This document shows, piece after piece, positions 1-6,087 of a stretch of DNA of 10,839 bases (within the stretch, counting starts at the first letter, position 1; the number at the start of each line of letters is the position of its first letter). The position numbers and the translations under genes were made by a program. Source of the DNA: Magnetovibrio sp. (lineage in GTDB: Bacteria > Pseudomonadota > Alphaproteobacteria > Rhodospirillales > Magnetovibrionaceae); assembly GCA_016764335.1 (NCBI GenBank), contig JAESSB010000017.1:21600-32438 (forward strand). Direction: 5' to 3'. The notes under the pieces are model-generated. The model saw only the letters and a program-made list of their open reading frames with translations, had not been told where the DNA came from and did no database searches.

Positions 1-201
1 GCAAGGCTCTTTTTCTTGCCACCATATTCACCAGACCTGAACCCCATTGAGCAAGTGTTCTCAAAACTCAAACGGCTTCTACGTCGCGTCGAAGAACGCA
101 CCGTAGAAGCAACATGGAGACGCATTGGGAGCCTTCTAGATCTCTTCTCGCCTCAAGAATGCCAAAACGACTTCAGAAAATCTGGATATGCATCAGGTTA
201 A
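1..201 (+). CDS. IS630-family transposase, C-terminal fragment (5' end outside window)
   Basis: The frame is open from base 1 and ends at TAA 199-201. The translation contains FLPPYSPDLNPIEQVF, the C-terminal signature of IS630/Tc1-type DDE transposases, in which the Glu of NPIE is the third catalytic acidic residue. The tail (FSPQECQNDFRKSGYAS) also fits this family. An internal TTG at 16 should not be taken as the start, because the reading frame and the family similarity extend upstream of it (ARLFFLPPYSP). The enzyme would cut and paste its element at TA targets. Only the last 66 codons are visible, so whether the full copy is intact is unknown. I could not recognise the terminal inverted repeat after the stop codon. 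Confidence 0.93.
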   Translation, partial: ARLFFLPPYSPDLNPIEQVFSKLKRLLRRVEERTVEATWRRIGSLLDLFSPQECQNDFRKSGYASG

Positions 202-337
202 AACGGAAAGACTCTAGCAAGTTACTTCTGCAGGGTTTACCAAGAGAGCGTGGGTCAGTTGCGTCCTCCACTCATTAAAAGTTGTGAAAATGTGAAATAT
301 TTCCCTTAATCTAGCAAAATACATAAACGTAATGGTA

Positions 338-353
338 TTATGCTTGCGCATAA
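338..353. repeat. Short perfect inverted repeat upstream of a small ORF
   Basis: TTATGC-ttgc-GCATAA, a 6-bp perfect stem with a 4-base centre. It lies about 30 bases before the possible small ORF at 384. It could be an operator, or it could be chance; no T-run follows, so it is not a terminator. Confidence 0.35.
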
Positions 354-383
354 GTGGAATTGCCTGCTTGGTAGGAATGTTTA

Positions 384-476
384 ATGACGGAATCTAAAAT
401 TTGGTCCCTAGTTATTGGTAGTTTTGTTGCACTTGGCACCTTTGGAACGGTAGTTATCCAATTTGATTTAGGGTAG
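384..476 (+). CDS. Possible 30-residue single-span membrane peptide
   Basis: ATG at 384 is preceded by TAGGA (372-376) at a 7-base spacing, a plausible ribosome binding site, and the frame ends at TAG 474-476. The product has a short polar start (MTESKIW), then an almost uninterrupted hydrophobic stretch (residues 7-25, rich in V, G, F, A and T), then FDLG. This looks like one membrane segment. It lies in the gap between the transposase end and the convergent GIY-YIG gene. No known family is recognised. Very short ORFs arise by chance, so the call rests only on the binding site and the hydrophobic pattern. Confidence 0.35.
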   Translation: MTESKIWSLVIGSFVALGTFGTVVIQFDLG

Positions 477-498
477 GTCAGAACAAATACAGCCCATT

Positions 499-1710
499 TC
501 ACTTTTCACGTAATATCAGTTTTGCTTTCTTGACGTCATAGAAAAAATCACCAATAGTTCCGTCTTTAATTTTAGACACAGCTTCATCAATAGCAAATAA
601 AGGAACCAAAAACCATTCTCTGGGGGCAATAGGATGGCCTAAACGATCATTTATCTTTATGTCGAACTGTGCAGTTGTAAAAAATTTATGGATGAGTTTT
701 TCGAGTTTTGTGCGGTTGATATTGTAAAGTTCGTAAGTCGCAACAATTTCAACTTCCGCCATTAAAAATGTTGGGTCGAGTTTCGCGTTTGCGATACGTT
801 TTTTAACACTCCCACCTGTCACGCCGATCTTGTGAACCACGTCTTGGTTTTTAGTAACTAATGGGTGATCTGATTTGCTTCGAAGCACATAAATCGTGCC
901 GCTGGCACAGTCTTCATCATTATGTTCACCAGAAAATAATGGTCCTGCATTTGGTTCGGATATGAACCGACTACCCTCGTCTTTATACAAACCACGTTGC
1001 ATTGACCGTAAAAGAATATCATTCTCGGTTCCGTTGGAATAAATGACCCGCAACCGGGCATCCGTTGATCCGTTTGGGGCCTTAAATGTTTCCCCAACAG
1101 AAGCCACATAAGCCGTTTGCCCTCCGAGGATGATAAATTGGCCTTTTTTGATATCTGACTTTAGAAAGCCAGCATTCTTCCTAAAGGTTTTCATTTCCCG
1201 AACACCTGCATCCAAATCTATCTGAACAGCCTCAAATAACGGCTTAAATTTTTCAAAGTCTTCACATTTTGTGCGATTGGCGATTTCTTCTGCGGCCTTA
1301 ATTTCTGCACGGGTTTTCACATGCTTTAGCACCGTTACATCACCTTCTGATGGCTCAACACCCAATTGAGACAAAAGCTCGTCATCGTCTATGTCTTCAT
1401 CAACTGTGTCGACATTTTCATAATCACCGTCCAGCAATTTTTGATCATCTAAGTCTTGAACCAGATCACGACATTCGGCTTGGTTGCGAATTTGATCAAG
1501 TCTGGTCGCGTATAGGCGTTCAAATATATCTTTGTCTTCACCATGCCCAGGAACATGCCCGTGTTCTTCCACAAATTTCTGAATTTCTTCAAACCCAGCA
1601 ATAATGCGCTCTTCTTTGGGCGTTCGCTTTGCTGTTTTCTTCGTCTCAACTTCAACACCAAGTTCAGCGAGAAGCGCGTCATCATCATCTGTGAACTTTG
1701 CTTTAACCAT
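499..1710 (-). CDS. GIY-YIG nuclease of a YeeABC-like system (T5orf172/MUG113-type)
   Basis: This 403-residue protein is probably the DNA-cutting subunit of the operon. The C-terminal part is a GIY-YIG fold. GTIYVLRS (271-278) is the first motif, KIGVTGGSVKKR (294-305) gives the second motif and the basic residue (Arg305 or a neighbour), and Glu337 in KLEKLIHKF is the likely metal ligand, followed by REWF (364-367). Residues 190-250 (FIILGG...ARLRVIYSNGTE...LLRSMQRGLYKDE) form a conserved module that precedes the nuclease in relatives. The N-terminal 130 residues are very acidic and carry a duplicated DDD-x-LL-x-x-LGVE motif (about 8-20 and 107-119). The ATG at 1710 overlaps the helicase stop by 8 bases (ATGGTTAA), and GAGG lies just upstream, so translation is probably coupled to the helicase. 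It is the last gene of the operon and no convincing terminator follows it. The family is fairly certain; the role in restriction is inferred from context. Confidence 0.85.
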   Translation of the reverse strand: MVKAKFTDDDDALLAELGVEVETKKTAKRTPKEERIIAGFEEIQKFVEEHGHVPGHGEDKDIFERLYATRLDQIRNQAECRDLVQDLDDQKLLDGDYENVDTVDEDIDDDELLSQLGVEPSEGDVTVLKHVKTRAEIKAAEEIANRTKCEDFEKFKPLFEAVQIDLDAGVREMKTFRKNAGFLKSDIKKGQFIILGGQTAYVASVGETFKAPNGSTDARLRVIYSNGTENDILLRSMQRGLYKDEGSRFISEPNAGPLFSGEHNDEDCASGTIYVLRSKSDHPLVTKNQDVVHKIGVTGGSVKKRIANAKLDPTFLMAEVEIVATYELYNINRTKLEKLIHKFFTTAQFDIKINDRLGHPIAPREWFLVPLFAIDEAVSKIKDGTIGDFFYDVKKAKLILREK

Positions 1711-3760
1711 TCGCGGCCTCAGCCTTCATTCGGGCAAGAAAGGCTACGCCTTCGGCCATTCTCTTTTCCCACGCATCCGCTGATGTGAGTGAAGGAAGGC
1801 GGCCTCTTTCTTGTTTGAATTTAAGCGCACGCATTGCTAACCCGCGAGCCTCTTCATGGGTAAGGTTTACACGCTTGGCTGAAATAACCGCCGCCACTTG
1901 TTTCAGGCTGTCTTCGCTCATGGTCTTGGCAAGGATGGCATAGGCTTCACCAAATGGATTGATGCTGTCGATCAGATCCATTTCCAGATCACGCACAGAC
2001 AAGGCATACTGACGTACACCGTCAATCAAGGCCGTACTGCCGCCCATATCAACATCACTATCATTACCACTGGAGATTTCTTTGGCTTTTTGGGTCAGGT
2101 TCAAGGCCGCAACGGCATGTTGGCGAACGGCTTCTTGATCTTCTTCGTCAAGTTCGGGGTATTTGTCTTTGACGATTTTGCCCATGCGAACTTGCGTCAG
2201 TTCCTCTGGAATCATTTCATCGTTAAACAAGCCCTGTTCGATTGTGGTTTTATCTTGAACAAAGGCGGTAATGACTTCGTTTAAATCCTGCTCACAGATA
2301 CGTTGAGCATCGGCACTTTTGGGCTCGGTTAGCCCCTTAATCTCAATTTGGAAATGGCCCGTATCTTCATTAAAACCAACATTGCTTTTTTTAGGATCAT
2401 AACCGCCTTCACCATAATCAAAGCCTTCGACAGGGCCGCTTTGTTGTGTTTTTGGTGTGAAGTTAAACCGGGGGGCCAAGACTTGTTCCATCAACAAACT
2501 GGCGGCTATGGCTTTCAGCGTATCATTCACCGCTTCCGTTACGGCTTCTTCCGAAGCATCAGGTTCTGCAATCAGGTTGGTAAACCGAGCATGGGTCTTG
2601 CCCTTTGCATCACGGGTGGCACGACCGATGATTTGAATAATTTCGGTCAGGCTGGAACGATACCCAACGGTTAAGGCATGTTCGCACCAAATCCAATCAA
2701 AGCCTTCCTTCGCCATGCCAAGCGCGATGATCATATCCACATGATCACGGTTAGACTTCATCTCAGGTAACTTGAGAGAATTTTGAACCTGTTCGCGTTT
2801 TTTTGGGTCACTATCATCGACCAAATCGGCAATTTTCAGTGTGCGGCCTTCGGATGTTTTGACAAGATGAAAACCTGTATCAGGATCAACGCCTTGCCAG
2901 TCTCCCAATTCATGAATGATGTGTTCAACTTCTTTGTATTTGTCCTTGGTGCTTTCCCGCGACATCACATTTGGAATATGGATGATTGTCTTTTCGTTGG
3001 GATCGAGCACTTCTAAAATGCTGTCAGAATAAGCATCGGAATAAAAATAATAGCCAATATCCAGTTTTTTCAGATACTCATATCCATTGAGCTGTTCATA
3101 ATACGTGTACGTCACCGTATCAAATTTTGCTTCATCCTCAGGGGCAAGAATAGGCACCGCATCCCCGCGAAAATATGACCCGGTCATGGCAACAACATGA
3201 ACTTTGTCTCGAGCTATTAGCTGTCCTAGATGATTGCCCAATTTGCTATCGGGATCAGCACTCACATGGTGAAATTCATCAATAGCGATTAGACAATCAT
3301 CAAAACCTTCGATGCCAAACTTTTCAACCGCATTGCGAAATGTCGCATGGGGGCAAACAAGGACGGCATCATCACTTTCCAAAAAGGCCTTAACTGAATT
3401 GGCCTTACCACCATGTTCACCGGGGGCATTGCACAGGTTCCATTTTGGCTCAACGACCCAATCCCAATGAAAACCAAAATCACTCAGCGGTTCATTATTG
3501 AAACTAGAGCCAATGGATTTTTCTGGCACGGTAACAATGGCTTTTTTAACGCCCTGATTATTCAGCTTATCCAAAGCAACAAACATCAACGCCCGGCTTT
3601 TCCCTGATGCAGGCGGCGATTTAATCAGCAAATATTGCTCACCCCGTTTTTCAAAGGCCCGTTCCTGCATCACTCGCATACCAAACTCATTGGATTTGGT
3701 CGAACTGCCATTTTGGGCATAGTTTACGGAAACGGAGGGGATTGATTTGGGTTTTGTCAT
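1703..3760 (-). CDS. SF2 DEAD/DEAH-type helicase/ATPase of a YeeABC-like system
   Basis: This 685-residue cytoplasmic ATPase probably translocates on DNA for the restriction arm of the operon. Visible motifs are Walker A at 48-55 (SPPASGKS), Walker B/DExH at 157-166 (LIAIDEFHHV), motif III MTGSYFRGD (192-200), motif V around 344-356 (IIALGMAKEGFDW) and motif VI QIIGRATRD (376-384) with the arginine finger. Residues after about 400 form a helical C-terminal region without recognised motifs. ATG at 3760 is chosen because the start MTKPKSIPSVSVNYAQN is nearly repeated in the chimeric ORF at 5201, which suggests a conserved N-terminus. The upstream binding site is weak. Its 3' end overlaps the GIY-YIG gene by 8 bases. 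It is the only gene of the operon separated from its predecessor by a real gap (140 bases). It resembles YeeB of Bacillus subtilis in gene order and type; this comparison is from memory, not a search. Confidence 0.88.
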   Translation of the reverse strand: MTKPKSIPSVSVNYAQNGSSTKSNEFGMRVMQERAFEKRGEQYLLIKSPPASGKSRALMFVALDKLNNQGVKKAIVTVPEKSIGSSFNNEPLSDFGFHWDWVVEPKWNLCNAPGEHGGKANSVKAFLESDDAVLVCPHATFRNAVEKFGIEGFDDCLIAIDEFHHVSADPDSKLGNHLGQLIARDKVHVVAMTGSYFRGDAVPILAPEDEAKFDTVTYTYYEQLNGYEYLKKLDIGYYFYSDAYSDSILEVLDPNEKTIIHIPNVMSRESTKDKYKEVEHIIHELGDWQGVDPDTGFHLVKTSEGRTLKIADLVDDSDPKKREQVQNSLKLPEMKSNRDHVDMIIALGMAKEGFDWIWCEHALTVGYRSSLTEIIQIIGRATRDAKGKTHARFTNLIAEPDASEEAVTEAVNDTLKAIAASLLMEQVLAPRFNFTPKTQQSGPVEGFDYGEGGYDPKKSNVGFNEDTGHFQIEIKGLTEPKSADAQRICEQDLNEVITAFVQDKTTIEQGLFNDEMIPEELTQVRMGKIVKDKYPELDEEDQEAVRQHAVAALNLTQKAKEISSGNDSDVDMGGSTALIDGVRQYALSVRDLEMDLIDSINPFGEAYAILAKTMSEDSLKQVAAVISAKRVNLTHEEARGLAMRALKFKQERGRLPSLTSADAWEKRMAEGVAFLARMKAEAANG
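3710..3760 (-). repeat. Helicase 5' end, copy shared with the chimeric ORF
   Basis: The first 17 codons of the helicase match the first 18 codons of the 63-codon ORF (5148-5201). On the plus strand both read GGCATAGTTTACGGA, then a nearly identical stretch, ending in TTTTGTCAT. The copies differ by one codon and several bases, so they are diverged homologues and not a fresh duplication. Confidence 0.85.
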
Positions 3761-3792
3761 TCTGATCTATGCCTTTTCATATACACGCTATT

Positions 3793-3821
3793 TTTTTAAT
3801 GGGAGTCCCCAGACTCCTCAA
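3793..3821 (-). promoter_or_regulatory. Possible helicase promoter overlapping a hairpin
   Basis: On the minus strand TTGAGG (3821-3816) and TAAAAA (3798-3793) are separated by 17 bases and could be -35 and -10 boxes, each 4 of 6 to the sigma-70 consensus. The spacer contains GGAGTC-TGGG-GACTCC (3817-3802), a perfect 6-bp inverted repeat that could be an operator. This would give helicase and nuclease their own transcription. It is a visual match only. Confidence 0.3.
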
Positions 3822-3870
3822 ATCACTTTATGGAGTGTATATTCAATCTTACGCTCCATAAAGTGATTTG
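3819..3870. repeat. Perfect 17-bp inverted repeat between fic and helicase genes
   Basis: CAAATCACTTTATGGAG (3819-3835) is followed after 18 bases by its exact reverse complement (3854-3870). No T-run follows on either strand in a position that would make a rho-independent terminator. Three copies of TGGAGYGT lie in and near it (plus strand 3831-3838; minus strand 3851-3858 and 3881-3888). It may be a regulator binding site, an RNA hairpin in the helicase leader, or a mark of past recombination. Confidence 0.85.
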
Positions 3871-3900
3871 TTGCGCTTTCACACTCCACTAGATGAGAGA

Positions 3901-5013
3901 TCATTTCCGACCTTCAGCACTTTTAATCAGGCGCGGAAAATAAAGCACCGCTGATCGGCTTCCACTTCCGGGTTGCAATTCCCGCAATATGCCTGCTTCT
4001 CTGAGTTGTCTTAACAATCCCGGCGTTGTTTTTTCATGAATACCACATTCTGAATTAAGCCTTTTTACCAAGTCCGAAACTTTGAAAATAGGTCTGCTAA
4101 AAATCGCATCTAACAAATATACGGTATATTGGGAATGAGTTGTCTCTTGTATTTGAGCCTTGATTTCTTCGTAAAGGGTCATAATAGACTTAACTCTGGC
4201 ACTATTATCTTGTGCTTGGACGGCAATAGCTTTGAGGAAGAACACAATCCAACCATTCCAATCCCCATCCTCAGAAATTGACTTTAGTCTTTGATAATAT
4301 TCGTCACGATTAGCTTCTAAATATTCACTCAAATAAAACATCGGCTGCGACAAAGCTTTTTTCTGATATAAAAAAAGAGGAATGAGGAGCCGCCCAATAC
4401 GCCCATTTCCATCTTTAAAAGGGTGAAGTAATTCAAACTGTGCGTGAACAACTGCCATTTGTAACAAAAAGTCAGAATCATCAAAATCCATATAGACTTC
4501 CCATTTTGATAAATGCTCTCTCAAAATTAGGGGGGATGGCGGAATAAAAGTTGCTTCTTCAATTTTACAGCCTTCTTTACCAATCCAATTTTGATCTTGG
4601 CGAAAATCTCCCGGTGTTTTATCTTGGCCCCGCACGCTATCAAGCAATATGCTATGCAGTTCACATATAAAACCAAGCCGTATGGGGTAATCTTTTAAGT
4701 AGTCACGTGACCGATATAGAGCCATACGATAATTTACAATTTCTTGAATATCGTTTTCTTTTTCCGCTTCTTTAATAATAATACCAGCTTCATGCTCTAA
4801 CACTTCATCAACAGTTGCCTGAGTTCCTTCTATTTTAGAGGACAAAACAGCTTCTTGGTTGGTCAAGGGTGATAGCATCACCTCAGGATTAGGAATGCCC
4901 TGCAATAATCCATCATATCGTGCCAATTCAGCATTCGCGTGACCAACAAGACCAAATAACTCTTTGTAATCTAAATCATGTAACGGCAGTTCATTAGGCA
5001 TGTATGGTTTCAT
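3901..5013 (-). CDS. Fic-domain protein with N-terminal self-inhibition motif and C-terminal winged helix
   Basis: Fic enzymes usually transfer AMP from ATP to a Ser, Thr or Tyr hydroxyl of a target protein, and many are growth-arresting toxins. The catalytic signature HPFKDGNGRIGR is complete at 197-208 (catalytic His197, Asp201, Asn203, Arg205, Arg208). An inhibitory helix motif S-x-x-x-E-G is present near residues 58-63 (LSSKIEGT), which marks a class II Fic that holds itself inactive until released. Residues about 295-360 look like a winged helix (VSDLVKRLN...TPGLLRQLREAGILREL). The 370-residue length is normal for this type. ATG at 5013 overlaps the stop of the 63-codon ORF as ATGA, and GGGG about 10 bases upstream lies inside that ORF. 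A 60-base sample (4741-4800) is 30% GC against about 50% in a helicase sample, which points to separately acquired cargo. The target is unknown. Confidence 0.9.
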   Translation of the reverse strand: MKPYMPNELPLHDLDYKELFGLVGHANAELARYDGLLQGIPNPEVMLSPLTNQEAVLSSKIEGTQATVDEVLEHEAGIIIKEAEKENDIQEIVNYRMALYRSRDYLKDYPIRLGFICELHSILLDSVRGQDKTPGDFRQDQNWIGKEGCKIEEATFIPPSPLILREHLSKWEVYMDFDDSDFLLQMAVVHAQFELLHPFKDGNGRIGRLLIPLFLYQKKALSQPMFYLSEYLEANRDEYYQRLKSISEDGDWNGWIVFFLKAIAVQAQDNSARVKSIMTLYEEIKAQIQETTHSQYTVYLLDAIFSRPIFKVSDLVKRLNSECGIHEKTTPGLLRQLREAGILRELQPGSGSRSAVLYFPRLIKSAEGRK

Positions 5014-5141
5014 GATGCTAGCACCCCTTTCGCACCTAATTTCGCCTCTGTGGAGGTCATTTTGGTATAGAGGTCGAATAGCTTTTCCAGTCGTTCTACA
5101 TCATTTTTAAAACGGCGACCGATATAGATGCGGTTCAATAC
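5010..5141 (-). repeat. Second copy of the methyltransferase 3' end
   Basis: Codons 21-63 of the small ORF match the last ~42 codons of the methyltransferase (5959-6087): VLxRIYIGRRFKND...ERLEKLFDLYTKMTS...AKG. DNA differences fall largely at third codon positions, for example within the shared block GGAGGTCATTTTGGTATAGA (plus strand) and its surroundings. This indicates two diverged coding copies and not a recent tandem duplication. Confidence 0.9.
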
Positions 5142-5201
5142 CGCACAGTTGGAGGCATAGTTTACGGATACGGATGGGACTGACATCTGTTGTTTTGTCA
5201 T
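5010..5201 (-). CDS. 63-residue chimera: helicase start fused to methyltransferase end
   Basis: Residues 1-18 (MTKQQMSVPSVSVNYASN) match the helicase N-terminus (MTKPKSIPSVSVNYAQN). Residues 21-63 match the methyltransferase C-terminus, including RIYIGRRFKND and LEKLFDLYTKM. The fusion is in frame, with the junction near residues 18-21. ATG at 5201 overlaps the stop of the 253-residue gene (ATGA), and its own TGA overlaps the fic start (ATGA), so ribosomes could pass through it to fic. It lacks every helicase and methyltransferase active-site motif. The best reading is a deletion scar between two tandem systems, kept open because it carries the fic ribosome binding site and translational coupling. 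A function as a small peptide is possible but has no support here. Confidence 0.8.
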   Translation of the reverse strand: MTKQQMSVPSVSVNYASNCAVLNRIYIGRRFKNDVERLEKLFDLYTKMTSTEAKLGAKGVLAS

Positions 5202-5959
5202 GATTTTTTCTTATTCTTTTTTTCTTTGCATACCAATGCAATTGCTTCCAATACATCCTCAACAAATGGCCTGTTTTGATCCGGGTGCATGTACATATCT
5301 ACAGTTGCCCAGATTAATCCAAGAGATAATTTTATCTCACGGGCAATAGAGGCCTCCAGTTTAACGAATCCAATTGGAAAACCTTTATCGGTAGCGTATA
5401 GAATCTTATTCCTTGTCTCAGCCACCTCCTCGGCTGCTGCGTCTAATTTTTCAAGTGACGGCACATCGCCCAACGGAATATCGTCCAACAGAAAAACTCC
5501 ATTGCTCGGATCAATGCTAAAGCTACTCAGGTGCAATTCCCTGCCGTGGCCGTCGTTCCGCTCGGGAACGTGAAAAAACAAATGATCACTTTCTTGATGT
5601 AATGAAATTGCAAGATTTTCTGGCTCTATGTTATCGATGCATTGTTGCGCAAAGACCGAGATTAGGGCCTTGCTGCGGTGATCATGCAAGTTTACGGTTG
5701 ATGCGTAAACCTTGTGACCATGCACCTTGGCAGCAGAAATGAACGCAGCAACCGCCTCTTCAGTTGCGTTCAAGGCGCAGAATGATGAAACCATTGGATA
5801 AGTTTTAAAAACAGCATTTGCACAGCGCAAAAATCTCACTGCATTAGTAGAACAGAATCTTGCACGGTTTTCATCCAGTTTATTAATATTGCCAACAATC
5901 CATTTTTCATACTCATGATTCAGCAGTGAAAATGGATGAATAGTTTCATTATCTTGCAT
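5198..5959 (-). CDS. Unrecognised 253-residue cargo protein of the operon
   Basis: I do not recognise this family. The protein looks soluble and mixed alpha/beta, with no signal peptide or membrane segment. Residues 58-105 are helical and contain NATEEAVAAF and LHDHRSKALISVF. An EE-helix followed by an H-D-H-x-x-K helix faintly recalls AbiV/HEPN-like helical proteins, but this is a weak impression. Residues 115-165 are beta-rich (HLFFHVPERN...GVFLLDDIPLG), and the tail is strongly basic (KEKKNKKKS, 245-253). The ATG at 5959 shares one base with the methyltransferase stop (TAATG), with GGGGG and GAGG just upstream. The end overlaps the chimeric ORF as ATGA. One 60-base sample is 47% GC, like the core genes and unlike fic. 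Its position between methyltransferase and a helicase start suggests an accessory or effector role. Confidence 0.75.
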   Translation of the reverse strand: MQDNETIHPFSLLNHEYEKWIVGNINKLDENRARFCSTNAVRFLRCANAVFKTYPMVSSFCALNATEEAVAAFISAAKVHGHKVYASTVNLHDHRSKALISVFAQQCIDNIEPENLAISLHQESDHLFFHVPERNDGHGRELHLSSFSIDPSNGVFLLDDIPLGDVPSLEKLDAAAEEVAETRNKILYATDKGFPIGFVKLEASIAREIKLSLGLIWATVDMYMHPDQNRPFVEDVLEAIALVCKEKKNKKKS

Positions 5960-6087
5960 TATCCTCGCGCCCCCTTTGCGCTTAACTGTGCCTCTGCGGA
6001 GGTCATTTTGGTATAGAGATCGAATAGTTTTTCTAGACGTTCGGTGTCATTTTTGAAGCGGCGACCGATGTAGATGCGTTCTAAGAC
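5959..6087 (-). repeat. Methyltransferase 3' end, first copy of the direct repeat
   Basis: The last ~42 codons recur at 5010-5141 in the same orientation, about 0.95 kb away. Both copies end in a purine-rich stretch (AAAGGGGGCGC here, AAAGGGGTGC there) that serves as ribosome binding site for the cargo gene that follows. Confidence 0.9.

Noticed and set aside
1898..2284. 128-codon plus-strand ORF inside the helicase gene
   Set aside because: It is a shadow of the helicase frame. The helicase has a full set of motifs, and this ORF has no recognisable domain or start signal.
3802..3817. GGAGTC-TGGG-GACTCC hairpin as a rho-independent terminator
   Set aside because: On the minus strand the stem is followed by an A-run, not a T-run. 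The T-run lies on the plus strand before the stem, so it is wrong for either direction.
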